Source of the DNA: Robiginitomaculum_A sp036478535
GTDB lineage: Bacteria; Pseudomonadota; Alphaproteobacteria; Caulobacterales; Maricaulaceae
Assembly: GCA_965224735.1 (NCBI GenBank)
Contig: OZ245059.1
Coordinates: 620,001 to 684,000, forward strand
Length of the DNA stretch: 64,000 nt
Direction: 5' to 3'
Shown here: piece after piece, positions 1 to 8,102 of the stretch
Layout of the letters: the number at the start of each line of letters is the position of its first letter
How positions within the stretch are numbered: position 1 is the stretch's first letter
Translations under genes and position numbers: made by a program
Notes under the pieces: generated by a model
What the model saw: the letters and a program-made list of their open reading frames with translations, nothing else
Databases searched by the model: none
What the model was told of the DNA's origin: nothing

Positions 1-585
1 ATACAGACACGAGATGCAAATGATGTTGTTACGCTTACTGAAGTGCTACCCCTAAATTCTGGAAGTGCGAAGGTTAAAGGACTTGAATTGGTGCTTATCA
101 AGGATAGCTTTGAACAACTGCCAGGTTTTCTAAGTGGTCTTGGGTTTAACGGGAACCTGACAATCATGGATGGTCAATGGGATGTGGTCTTTAAAGATGG
201 GACGAGGCGATCAATTAATGGGTTGAGAAATCAACCAAAGTGGATCGCTAACCTAAACCTTGTCTATAATTACGATAAGTTTGGTGCCAGCTTAGGATAC
301 CGCTTACGGGGTAAGACTTTCAGAGGTAAATTCGGACCAAATGTGTTTGATGATGATGGACAATTAGATAAAGCGCTTACTGAGGCGGGTGATTTGTGGG
401 CCGATAATTACAACCGACTCGATCTAAAGGCTCACTATGCGGTTACTGATAAATTCACAGTATTTAGTTCTGTCAAAAATTTGACAAATGAGGCTTGGGT
501 TGAACAAAAAGGTCTTGATAATTCATTGTCCCGCTCGATAAATGGTGGACGCACAATTTGGCTGGGACTGAAGTTTGAGAACTAA
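1..585 (+). CDS. TonB-dependent receptor, C-terminal part (5' end outside window)
   Basis: The reading frame is open from base 1 and ends at 585, so this is the last 194 codons of a longer gene. The protein has alternating hydrophobic and polar beta-strands (for example ANLNLVYNY, GASLGYRLRG, RLDLKAHYAV, TVFSSVKNLTNE) and ends in GRTIWLGLKFEN. The 'VKNLTNE' segment near the end and the terminal strand are typical of the last strands of the 22-strand TonB-dependent outer-membrane barrel. Such receptors import siderophores, cobalamin or glycans using TonB energy. The substrate cannot be judged because the plug domain and most of the barrel are missing. Confidence 0.85.
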   Translation: MQTRDANDVVTLTEVLPLNSGSAKVKGLELVLIKDSFEQLPGFLSGLGFNGNLTIMDGQWDVVFKDGTRRSINGLRNQPKWIANLNLVYNYDKFGASLGYRLRGKTFRGKFGPNVFDDDGQLDKALTEAGDLWADNYNRLDLKAHYAVTDKFTVFSSVKNLTNEAWVEQKGLDNSLSRSINGGRTIWLGLKFEN

Positions 586-614
586 AGTCTAGAGCAACGA
601 AAATGTGAACTTTT

Positions 615-651
615 AAAGCCGTGCTTGGAATGTTTCTGAGTACGGTTTTTT
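615..651 (+). terminator. Possible Rho-independent terminator after the TonB receptor
   Basis: AAAGCCGT (615-622) can pair with ACGGTTTT (642-649), and the right arm runs into a T tract. The loop is long (about 19 nt), so this is only a moderate candidate. It lies 30 bases after the receptor stop codon. Confidence 0.4.
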
Positions 652-831
652 ATTGAGGTTGGGTAATGACTGCATTACTACAACTACGATTCAATATAAT
701 TTCGACAGTAATTATGGCTGCATCTTGTGCGATATTCACATTGATTTGCTAGCCTGAGCTTGACTTTTGTATGAAATTGACTACAATATAGATACATACA
801 GTGTTTTTGTCAAATGATTTGGGGAATAGGC

Positions 832-1878
832 ATGGTTTGTAAATCTATATTTTTAGGTGTATTTTTCCTTCTTTGGAGTGCTGAGGCATTTGCTGCTCAG
901 GAAGAATGTGCGGCCTCATCGCCTTCAAGCGTAAAAAACAAAATGGAAATGTTTAAAAAAGCTTCCACTTACCCTGATTTTACATTGGTTTGTGCGCATC
1001 GCGGCGTATGGTTTAATTATCCCGAAAACTCTAGAGGAGCAGTGCAGAAGGCCATAGATTTGCACATAGATTGTGTTGAAAATGATTTGAGGATGACAAA
1101 GGACAGTGTCGTTGTTGTTTTTCACGACAAGGAACTTGATGCACGAGTTACAAAAATCGTTGACAAAACTCACGTACCCGCGACTGGGTTTCTTGATAAT
1201 TATACATTTGCTGAATTGACTGAACATTACCGGTACCTGGATCGTAATTCAAATGTAACTAGCTCGACTATCCTGTCACTTGACGAGTATCTTAAGCTAA
1301 CCAAAGGCAAAATTATAGTTAATCATGAGGTCAAGGGCAAGAAGGATACTTGGGAACGGCTTTTTCGTACAACATTGCAGAAAACTAAAGACGCGGGGAT
1401 GTTAGATCAGGCTATATTTAAAGGAAGGTTTACTTACGAAACTTACCTGAAATACATAGAGGGCATTGCGACGCCTGACGAGGTCATATTTACACCCGTG
1501 TTTTTTGAGGAAACAGAAAACCTGGAAATTGAATTCAACAAATATTTTAATAAAGGGTTTCGTAATTTTGAACTTTCAATTCAATCACCAAATGATAAAA
1601 TTTTACTGCAACTGGCTCGTAAAGTCAGGAATGCAAACGGGCGGGTAGGTCAATTTGATGATATCCCAGAAACGGGGAGGGGTTCTTTTTGGCTTGGAGC
1701 CTGGGTGGATCCTCAGGATTTTCATCAGAAACAACACAAAAGGAATGATTCTCGAACGGATTGGGACTGGTTAATGGGAGTTTCCATGGCGAATTATATA
1801 ATTACTGATCGGCCATGCACTATGACGGATTATCTGGTGAAAAGAGGTTTAAGGGATAATACGCCAGCCCCAACTTAG
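832..1878 (+). CDS. Secreted glycerophosphodiester phosphodiesterase (GDPD) family protein
   Basis: GDPD-family TIM-barrel enzyme, about 348 aa; the family hydrolyses glycerophosphodiesters to an alcohol and glycerol-3-phosphate. The N-terminus is a signal peptide (MVCKSIFLGVFFLLWSAEAF-AA), so the product is exported, probably to the periplasm. The signature is clear: AHRG near residue 55, ENS shortly after, the acidic pair VENDLRM, and VVFHD, which supply the metal ligands and catalytic His residues of the family. An in-frame ATG at 814 exists, but GGGGA just upstream of 832 and the signal-peptide shape favour 832. The next gene also encodes a secreted protein, but the 100-base gap gives no proof of co-transcription. 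Substrate unknown. Confidence 0.8.
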   Translation: MVCKSIFLGVFFLLWSAEAFAAQEECAASSPSSVKNKMEMFKKASTYPDFTLVCAHRGVWFNYPENSRGAVQKAIDLHIDCVENDLRMTKDSVVVVFHDKELDARVTKIVDKTHVPATGFLDNYTFAELTEHYRYLDRNSNVTSSTILSLDEYLKLTKGKIIVNHEVKGKKDTWERLFRTTLQKTKDAGMLDQAIFKGRFTYETYLKYIEGIATPDEVIFTPVFFEETENLEIEFNKYFNKGFRNFELSIQSPNDKILLQLARKVRNANGRVGQFDDIPETGRGSFWLGAWVDPQDFHQKQHKRNDSRTDWDWLMGVSMANYIITDRPCTMTDYLVKRGLRDNTPAPT

Positions 1879-1979
1879 GTATTTCTTCAATAAGGTGTGT
1901 GAGTTTTAGCTAGGCATGAGGTGTTAGTTCCAACGTAGATTTTTTGATTTGTCACTATAGCTGTTACTGGAGGGTTGTT

Positions 1980-3602
1980 ATGTTTTATTTACCACGTATG
2001 TGTCTTCATACGTTTAAATTGTGCTTTGTTTTGTCGTTATTTGTTTTATCATCAAGCATGTGGGCGGTGGCCGCAGCTGATGATAGTGGAGAAAACGGGA
2101 AGAAAAAGGGGGTGTATTTACCATATCGTCTTTCAGATATTGATGCAAATGGCACTACTGTTGATTCAAAATTTTTAAAGCAAAGAGATTTTGAGCGATT
2201 GAATCATATTCCTGAGGGATCGTTGGGTTCGTTTTTTTCATGGTCTGATGGTCTTTACTATATTCACCCTGATGCTGGTGTGACTGGTACAGCTGAATTG
2301 TACTCATTCCACCGCGAATTTAATCCAGATCCCGCTCACTATCCCTCAGGCAAGTTTGATGAAGTCAAGCTTGCGATGTATTATCGTCCGTATAGCACTG
2401 TTGTGGATACAGGGCGACAAACGTTTTATAGTGCATATTATAAGAGTAAGGTTCGCTGGTATGCTGCTGCGTTTTTCCCCCTTTGCCAGGTAGCTGATGG
2501 TTCGTATATTTATACAAATAAGGATCCCTCGCTTGTCAGAGGTGATCTTTCTGTTCGACTCCTTGAAAACGAACCAAACCAGACACAAAGGTTAAAACAA
2601 AAATCTTATTATGTTGGTACTGGATATAGTCCAAGCTATCTTAGAACGAATATCTGCGCTGGCCAAACGGCTCATCCTTTGGGGAACATAAAATTTAAGT
2701 TGAGACGGTCGGCAATATCAGTGCCAAACGTACTCGCACACTTCAACTTTGATGATACTTCTTGTGATACAAGTGGTAAATATTGTGGTGAGTTTTATTT
2801 TTCAGATTATGGGAAAGATCGTTTTGACAGTGATAAGAGTGCTTTGATTTTCAACAGTTCTAAGAACTCCACCTTCGTGTTACCACAAAATTTGTTAAAC
2901 GCCTTATCAAAGCGCAATAAATTTGTTATCGGCTTCTGGGCAAAAATTCCAAAAGCTTCCACATTAAAAGACGGGAATTTGCGGTCAATCTTTTTCGGGA
3001 TAAACAGGCAGGAGGAAAAAGGGGAATATTTAATGCCTGTGGGGTTGTCGATAGAGACTTCAAAAATGGACAAGGAGGTACATTATGCAATTAATCGGAG
3101 TTTCCTGAACATGAAAAGCAAGGAAAGAATTGAGAGAATTGGCAATTTTGGTGATAATAGCATTGTAAAACCATTTGTTTCTGGTGACAATAGCATTGTA
3201 AAACCATTTGTTTCTAGAGCTGATTTTGACTGGAAGTTTTCTTTACCTACTCCATTTGTAATTTCAAAAGATTCCTCCTCCTGGGTTTATTTTGTTATGG
3301 CCTATGATGAAGGGCGAGCAGAGGTTTACATGTATAATCCCAAGGATATAGGCGGCGATTGGACAGTACGGTATTTTAAAAAGCAATACATTTTGATGAA
3401 TAATGATTTAGCTGGTGATCTTATGAAATGGGGATTTGGTGTACCAGGCGCAGATGTCACTCTGCACGATAAGTATTTAACCATACTTGGAATTGACGGT
3501 GTAACGGTGCTGAACCACGGAACTATGAGAAATAAAGAGCAACAGGTTAGGGCTTTATTTAATGAGGCTATTCTTGGGAACAACCCAGGGAGTCCGAATT
3601 GA
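1980..3602 (+). CDS. Secreted protein with a concanavalin-like (LamG-type) C-terminal segment, function unknown
   Basis: 540-aa protein starting at 1980, where GGAGGG lies six bases upstream; the frame is open further upstream but without a better start. Residues 1-33 form a signal peptide ending AVAAA. The first half is not recognised. The middle reads like a LamG/concanavalin-type jelly-roll: LAHFNFDDTSCDTSGKYCG, then SALIFN and KFVIGFWAKIP, a strand pattern seen in carbohydrate- or surface-binding sandwich domains. Two cysteine pairs in that segment could form disulfides, consistent with export. An 11-residue unit (GDNSIVKPFVS) occurs twice in tandem. It follows the GDPD gene on the same strand. 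A surface or matrix-binding role is inference only. Confidence 0.6.
   Translation: MFYLPRMCLHTFKLCFVLSLFVLSSSMWAVAAADDSGENGKKKGVYLPYRLSDIDANGTTVDSKFLKQRDFERLNHIPEGSLGSFFSWSDGLYYIHPDAGVTGTAELYSFHREFNPDPAHYPSGKFDEVKLAMYYRPYSTVVDTGRQTFYSAYYKSKVRWYAAAFFPLCQVADGSYIYTNKDPSLVRGDLSVRLLENEPNQTQRLKQKSYYVGTGYSPSYLRTNICAGQTAHPLGNIKFKLRRSAISVPNVLAHFNFDDTSCDTSGKYCGEFYFSDYGKDRFDSDKSALIFNSSKNSTFVLPQNLLNALSKRNKFVIGFWAKIPKASTLKDGNLRSIFFGINRQEEKGEYLMPVGLSIETSKMDKEVHYAINRSFLNMKSKERIERIGNFGDNSIVKPFVSGDNSIVKPFVSRADFDWKFSLPTPFVISKDSSSWVYFVMAYDEGRAEVYMYNPKDIGGDWTVRYFKKQYILMNNDLAGDLMKWGFGVPGADVTLHDKYLTILGIDGVTVLNHGTMRNKEQQVRALFNEAILGNNPGSPN
3150..3215 (+). repeat. 33-bp tandem duplication inside the secreted-protein gene
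   Basis: Two adjacent 33-bp units (3150-3182 and 3183-3215) differ by one base (GATAAT versus GACAAT) and encode the same 11 residues twice. The near-identity and preserved frame point to a recent duplication. Confidence 0.95.
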
Positions 3603-3964
3603 GTACTTGGCGTCACGAATGTGTCAGATATTTTATCTGTTTATTCCAAAAAATGCAATAGGGTCGTGGTTAACCAAGAATAACAAAAGCATGCAAGGGC
3701 ATGTAGCTATCTGGGTTTGCTCAGGGGTAACGGATACTTGATTCATATATTGGATGGCAGTCAGGAAAAAATATTCGTCAAGGAAAAATTTGAGCCGTAT
3801 CAATCGCGGTAGTGCACGAAAATTATCCAGAACGTGACGCACAAAGAGAAACAAAAATATCATTAGAGATTTTCCCAATCAAAACTTTTGAGTCTTCAAT
3901 ATTAGTTTTTTGAGTGCTATTAATATGCTCTAGAAAAGGTACGACTAAACAGGCAACACTGAGG
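3603..3964. other. Gene-free stretch between the secreted protein and an IS3 remnant
   Basis: I see no convincing coding region, RNA gene or terminator here. Short open frames on the minus strand lack a ribosome-binding site and family features. The stretch ends at the probable outer end of the IS3 remnant (CCCCAATAATCGGACAG at about 3968). Confidence 0.5.
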
Positions 3965-4606
3965 TACTCCCCAATAATCGGACAGTTTTTGGTGTGATTT
4001 AAGCTACGCTTTTGGCTGACCAGTCATGGTTTCTTTCGTTTCTGTTTTGCCAATAAACCACATCGAGCGTTTGGCAGCAATGGGCTTTGTGGGGTCTTTT
4101 GGTGTTGTAGAACTTCATCCACTTGCCGATCCCAGCTTTGGCCTCGCGCCCGCCGCTCCAAGCATGTAAATATACGCACTCATATTTAAGAGAGCGCCAG
4201 AGCCGTTCGATAAAAATATTGTACCCAAAGGGCAAGCTCTCGAGAAACCGACCTTTGCCGTCCATGGATATTTTGATGCCAGCAACCTTGAGCGTATCAA
4301 TCCACTGCCATGATGTGAACTGGCTACCTTGATCGGTGTTAAATATCTTGGGTGGGCCAAAACGGGCAATGGCTTCGTTCAAAGCCTCAATACAAAACTC
4401 CGCATCCATAGTGTTAGACACTCGCCACGCCAGCACTTTGCGCGTTGCCCAGTCCATGATGGCCACCAGATAAGAATCCTTTGTGCATCGGGATATAGGT
4501 AATATCGGCGCACCAAACACGGTTGACCTGCGTGATGTTCAGATGTTTTAACAGATACGGATATATCGTGTGCCCCTTGGTCGGTACACTTGCCTTGCCC
4601 CGCAAA
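3965..4606 (-). pseudogene. IS3-family transposase (OrfB) remnant, truncated and frameshifted
   Basis: Minus-strand remnant of an IS3-family OrfB integrase. From about 4600 downward the frames read RVWCADITYIPMHKGFL (first catalytic Asp), then after a frameshift near 4460-4480 VAIMDWATRKVLAWR, NTDQGSQFTS (second Asp) and IERLWRSLKYE (Glu). It parallels the intact IS3 OrfB at 6723-7580 but is clearly diverged, and the region around the Glu is altered (GRFLESLPFGYN instead of GRWIDNRM). The N-terminal third is missing: the fragment is joined at about 4606 to an IS481 fragment on the other strand. It cannot encode a working enzyme. Confidence 0.85.
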
Positions 4607-5057
4607 ACACTTACAAGCTTGGGAGAGAAAATCAAAATTCATTCATGCTCAAGTGTACTCACACGCCAAAGCGTCTTCTGCCAAGCGGTTCTTGGGGGAA
4701 TTGATTGATAAAACACCCTTTACCATAAAACCCATACAGGTGGATGGCGGCTCGGAATTCATGGCAAAATTTGAACAGGCCTGTGAAGATGTAAACATTC
4801 CACTCATCGTCTTGCCGCCCAGCAGGCCAACATATAACGGCGGCGTCGAGAGAGGAAACCCAACCTTCAAGGAAGAATTCTATTACAAAAGAGACCTCTT
4901 GGCTGACAGCATCGGAGCCATGAGATTTGAACTCCGAAAGGCGGTTGAAAAATACAACACATACAGACCACATCACGCCCTTGCAGGGCTAACACCAATG
5001 GCCTATATCCAAAATACCCAAAAGGCGGATGAGTCTCAAAACACATGAACCTATACA
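4607..5057 (+). mobile_element. IS481-like element, 3' part only (remnant C)
   Basis: Open frame for the C-terminal half of a DDE transposase: QVDGGSEFMA (catalytic Asp), YNGGVERGN (catalytic Glu) and YNTYRPHHALAGLTP. It is nearly identical to the end of the longer copy at 59894-61065. The right terminal inverted repeat (ending CCTATACA at 5057) is present. The left end and N-terminal half are missing, and the fragment abuts the IS3 remnant at about 4606. Not autonomous. Confidence 0.85.
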
Positions 5058-5098
5058 GTCCCATAATACTTGCTTCTCTTGAGATGATAACTTAATAT

Positions 5099-5121
5099 CA
5101 TCTAACACAGAAGACTGTACA
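5099..5121. repeat. 22-bp dispersed repeat, copy 1
   Basis: CATCTAACACAG-AA-GACTGTACA lies 42 bases after an IS481 right end. Related copies are at 61070-61091 (also beside an IS481 right end) and 48792-48814 (opposite orientation). It may be the terminal repeat of an unidentified element. Confidence 0.6.
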
Positions 5122-5159
5122 CCTAGGCTCCCCGCTTTAATTTTATGGAAAAATGTAGA

Positions 5160-5190
5160 AAAATAAACCGCCAAGTTTTGGGCGGGCTTT
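5160..5190 (-). terminator. Rho-independent terminator of the mmsB-like gene
   Basis: Read on the minus strand, GCCCGCC and GGCGGT flank a loop CAAAACTT and are followed by TTATTTTTC. It lies directly downstream of the dehydrogenase stop codon at 5199. Confidence 0.7.
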
Positions 5191-5198
5191 TAAAGGCG

Positions 5199-6089
5199 TT
5201 AAAGCTCGCCTTTAATAAATTTCATAATGCCAGAAAAATCTAAATCGTCTTTTCCCTGTGTTTCCATCTGAGCATAGAGCGTTTCGGCATGCGTGCCTAG
5301 CGGCGTTTCAGCTTTGACGCTCTTGGCCGCATCTTTGGCGAGGCGCATATCTTTAAGCATCATGGCAGCCGTAAAGCCTGCCGCGTAGTTACGGTTTGAC
5401 GGCGCGGCAGGCACGGGGCCAGGGGCGGGGCAATAGCTGGTCATGGACCAGTTTTGGCCTGATGCAGTTGAAGAAATATCGTAAAATGTTTGCGCGTTCA
5501 GTCCCAGTTTTTCAGCCAAAGCAAATGCTTCGCATGTCCCGATCATAGATATGCCCAGCAGCATATTATTGCACACCTTGGCCGCTTGTCCATTGCCCGC
5601 AGCGCCCGCATGAAAAATGTTCTTACCCATTTTTTCTAAGATTGGCTCGGCTTTGGCAAAGGCGGATTTTGTGCCGCCCGTCATAAATGTAAGCGTTCCT
5701 GCCGTAGCGGCCGTCACACCGCCAGATACGGGCGCATCAACCATGGATAGGCCTTTGGTCTCGGCTGTCTCTATCACAGCGCGGGCGCTGTCTATGTCGA
5801 TGGTGGAGCTATCGATTAGCAGTGTATTTTTATGAGCGTTTTCAATAATACCATTTTTGCCAAAATATACATCGCGCACATGCGTGCCTGCTGGCAGCAT
5901 CGTTACAACAACATCTGCGCTTTTAATTGCATTTAATACAGAATTAGTTGCAATACACCCTGCTCCGACTGCCTTATCAATAGCATCTTTCGAGAGATCA
6001 AAAGCGCGTATAGTATGGCCTGCTGCCGCTAAATTAGCCGCCATGCCGCCGCCCATATTGCCAAGCCCTATAAATGCAATTATGCTCAT
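5199..6089 (-). CDS. mmsB: 3-hydroxyisobutyrate dehydrogenase family protein
   Basis: 296-aa beta-hydroxyacid dehydrogenase that oxidises 3-hydroxyisobutyrate (valine breakdown) or a close analogue with NAD+. The N-terminal Rossmann fold has GLGNMGGGMA. The substrate-binding motif DAPVSGGVTAATAGTL and the catalytic Lys in GNGQAAKVCNN follow, and the C-terminal half is the all-helical domain. The length is normal for the family. Start chosen at 6089 because TTGGAG lies 8 bases upstream; the frame continues 14 codons further without a good site. It stands alone between IS remnants, with its own terminator downstream. Other beta-hydroxyacid dehydrogenases (tartronate semialdehyde reductase type) remain possible, but the motif set fits MmsB best. 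Confidence 0.85.
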   Translation of the reverse strand: MSIIAFIGLGNMGGGMAANLAAAGHTIRAFDLSKDAIDKAVGAGCIATNSVLNAIKSADVVVTMLPAGTHVRDVYFGKNGIIENAHKNTLLIDSSTIDIDSARAVIETAETKGLSMVDAPVSGGVTAATAGTLTFMTGGTKSAFAKAEPILEKMGKNIFHAGAAGNGQAAKVCNNMLLGISMIGTCEAFALAEKLGLNAQTFYDISSTASGQNWSMTSYCPAPGPVPAAPSNRNYAAGFTAAMMLKDMRLAKDAAKSVKAETPLGTHAETLYAQMETQGKDDLDFSGIMKFIKGEL

Positions 6090-6189
6090 AGTAATATCTC
6101 CAAGTTTCCTTTTAGGCATGATAGTTTTCATATACTGTTTAGAAAAATTGGTAAATAGGGAGCATCATTGGTAATTTCTGAATATTGAT

Positions 6190-6285
6190 CAAAAAAATGT
6201 TAGGTCCTGACTCTAGATAACACCGATTAGGTTTTGTATATGGGACATATGAGGAAGAGTAGAATTAGCTGTTTAGTCCGACAGT
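6190..6285 (+). mobile_element. Probable IS1595-like 5' end remnant
   Basis: The segment TCTAGATAACACCGATTAGG followed by an ATG-containing frame reading MGHMRKSRIS resembles the 5' end and transposase start of IS1595-family elements (MRKSR... start). A related segment is at 37648-37845. Only about 30 codons are recognisable before homology is lost. Confidence 0.4.
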
Positions 6286-6328
6286 GTGCTGGTGTTGTGT
6301 ATAGTGATCTGTCAACCAAGGAAGTTTT

Positions 6329-6445
6329 ATGAGACAAGTATTACACGAAAGCGCCAAGACGACGTACATTACGAGAGCAGAGCTACAGCGATCGCAAGCT
6401 TCAACCCAAGCATTAGCCTTGCAATACGGGTTGAATCTTTTTTAG
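6329..6445 (+). pseudogene. IS481-family transposase N-terminal fragment (different subgroup)
   Basis: 38-codon frame from 6329 starting MRQVLHESAKTTYITRAELQ and continuing RSQASTQALALQYGLN. This matches the well-known IS481 transposase N-terminus (MGQVLHGSATTTEAVRRAIQ... ALARRYGIN). The frame stops right after the helix-turn-helix start, so it is a scrap. It is not the same subgroup as the five IS481-like copies elsewhere in the window. Confidence 0.7.
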
Positions 6446-6454
6446 GGTTTCATT

Positions 6455-6704
6455 CCTCGCCGCTTGCGGCGTAGAATATTCGCGTGAGCGAATATATCCA
6501 TAACGACATAACGTAACGATACTTCTTTACCATTTTATGTTTCCCGCAAAATATAGGCGTGCTGTTTTTGACCCCCAAGTTGATGAAGTTTTACGTGATG
6601 TTTGTTTGGAGATTGAAGATCGTTACCAGTTAAAGTTTTTGGAGATTGGAACGGATAAAGACAGAGGTGATCCTATGATTTGGACCATGTGGCAGCTTAA
6701 ATAA
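6455..6704 (+). pseudogene. IS200/IS605 TnpA remnant with upstream hairpins
   Basis: From 6528 the frame reads YHFMFPAKYRRAVF and then VLRDVCLEIEDRYQLKFLEI-GTDKD, the start of an IS200/IS605 Y1 transposase (family consensus YHFVFPVKYRRKVF... HFLEIGTDGDHVH). It loses homology exactly where HVH, the catalytic HUH motif, should follow. At that point the neighbouring IS3 element begins (about 6663). Upstream, 6450-6500 contains two perfect hairpins (CGCCGCTTGCGGCG and GAATATTCGC-GTGA-GCGAATAT), which suit an IS200/IS605 left end. Confidence 0.7.
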
Positions 6705-6722
6705 GGTGAATTGCTGTTATCA

Positions 6723-7580
6723 TTATGCTGCCAATTTCTCTGGTTGTGTTTTCATGTCATAGGTTTCGCCTGGTGTCAATATTCCGTGCGTTGAATGAGG
6801 GCGCTCGGTGTTGTAATAAGTAATCCATTCGCCAATATCCCGCTTGGCTTGCGGGCCATTTTCAAAGGCTCGCAAATATACGCATTCATATTTCAAAGAC
6901 CGCCAGAGCCGTTCGATCATACGGTTGTCAATCCAGCGGCCTTTGCCGTCCATGGAGATTTTGACGCTTGCATCTTTCAATACCTTTGTAAATTCATGGC
7001 TGGTAAATTGGCTTCCCTGATCTGTGTTGAAGATTTCCGGCGGGCCATATCTGGCCAAGGCTTCTTTGAGGGCCTCGGTGCAAAACTCAACCTCCATCGT
7101 GTTGGACAACCGCCACGATAGCACCTTACGGCTATACCAATCCATAACCGCAACAAGGTACAAAAACCCTTTGCGCATGGGAATATAGGTAATATCTGTG
7201 CACCAAACCTGATTGGGTCTGTTGATATTAAGCTTTCCCAGCAGGTAGGGATAGACTTTGTGTTTCGCGTGTTTCCTACTGGTATTGGGCGTTTGGTATA
7301 TGGGTACGAGCCGCATGAGGCGCATCAAGCGGCGGATACGGTGCCGGCCAGCCTTGTGGCCTTGGCGCTGCATATACCGCGCCATTTGCCGAGACCCATA
7401 CCACGGTGTTTTGAGAAACTGCTTGCACAAGAGGCAGGCTGCGCACTCAATAATCCGCATGAACCTCAAATTCTCGGCGCTCTCCCCGACGCGGTGATAA
7501 TACAGCCCAGAGCGCACAAAGGATAAAAGTGTGCACTGGCGGCGAACGCTCAGCCTTGTATGATTTTTATCAATACACAT
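6723..7580 (-). CDS. IS3-family transposase OrfB (DDE integrase)
   Basis: 285-aa catalytic subunit. The helix-turn-helix-like N-terminal region (LSVRRQCTLLSFVRSGLYY) is followed by the rve integrase core. Catalytic residues are visible: Asp in WCTDITYIPM, Asp in FNTDQGSQFT, Glu in DNRMIERLWR, and the C-terminal YNTERPHSTHGILTP motif. It starts at 7580, where AAGGAG lies seven bases upstream, 17 bases beyond the end of orfA. It could therefore be translated by re-initiation as well as by the family's usual -1 frameshift. The frame is intact, so the element may be active. Confidence 0.92.
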   Translation of the reverse strand: MCIDKNHTRLSVRRQCTLLSFVRSGLYYHRVGESAENLRFMRIIECAACLLCKQFLKTPWYGSRQMARYMQRQGHKAGRHRIRRLMRLMRLVPIYQTPNTSRKHAKHKVYPYLLGKLNINRPNQVWCTDITYIPMRKGFLYLVAVMDWYSRKVLSWRLSNTMEVEFCTEALKEALARYGPPEIFNTDQGSQFTSHEFTKVLKDASVKISMDGKGRWIDNRMIERLWRSLKYECVYLRAFENGPQAKRDIGEWITYYNTERPHSTHGILTPGETYDMKTQPEKLAA

Positions 7581-7597
7581 TTGCCTTCGCTCCTTGC

Positions 7598-7879
7598 TTA
7601 ACGACCGAAGGCCTTTTGCAAAAAATCCCGCTCCACCACCAGCTGACCAATCTTGGCGTGCAGCTTATCAAGCTCTGCCTCACTCGTTTGTCCTTGCCCG
7701 GCACCTCGTTTGCTAAAGGCATCTGCCATGTTTTTTATGGCAGAACGTTTCCACGCACTGATCATATTGGGGTGAACGCCGTGCTTGGCGCTCAGCTCGG
7801 CCAGCGTCAGTTCCTCGCGGATGGCATCGAGCGCCACACGGGCCTTAAACTCTGCTGAATGTCGTTTTCTCTTGGTCAT
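7598..7879 (-). CDS. IS3-family OrfA (helix-turn-helix protein)
   Basis: 93-aa DNA-binding subunit: MTKRKRHSAEFKARVALDAI then a helix-turn-helix (LTLAELSAKHGVHPNMISAWK) and a leucine-zipper-like C-terminus (ELDKLHAKIGQLVVERDFLQ). This is a normal OrfA of the HTH_Tnp_1 type and lies just upstream of orfB on the same strand. Confidence 0.92.
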   Translation of the reverse strand: MTKRKRHSAEFKARVALDAIREELTLAELSAKHGVHPNMISAWKRSAIKNMADAFSKRGAGQGQTSEAELDKLHAKIGQLVVERDFLQKAFGR

Positions 7880-8102
7880 TGTAAATCGTCCTTTCTAAAG
7901 CACAATTCACCTTAACACATGGTCCGAATTTATAGGACCACCTCTTAGCTTGTATGCAAAGAAAGTAGAAACTAACGCAAATGAGCCGATTAGGTTGGGA
8001 GTGTTGGGCTTGGATTGTCAGGAGTTTTAGGGATAAAATTTTTACACTGGATATGTGGTAAGTTCAACTTACACTTTGGGCACATATGTTATGATGACGC
8101 CA

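Larger units (their letters stand above)
6663..7945 (-). mobile_element. Complete IS3-family insertion sequence
   Basis: About 1.28 kb element with orfA and orfB on the minus strand and long imperfect inverted repeats. Left (+ strand) GAGGTGATCCTATGATTTGG begins at about 6665 and matches the reverse complement of the sequence ending at about 7945 (GAGGTGGTCCTATAAATTCGG). Both ends continue with GACCATGTG and, slightly further in, AAGGTGAATTG. I found no clear target duplication. The left end lies within an IS200/IS605 tnpA remnant, so this IS landed in older mobile DNA. Confidence 0.85.

Noticed and set aside
925..1227. 100-codon minus-strand frame inside the GDPD gene
   Set aside because: It lies opposite a clearly conserved enzyme and has no family features; shadow of the real gene.
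3633..3878. 81-codon minus-strand frame in the gap before the IS3 remnant
   Set aside because: No ribosome-binding site, no recognisable domain, and mixed composition; not supported as a gene.
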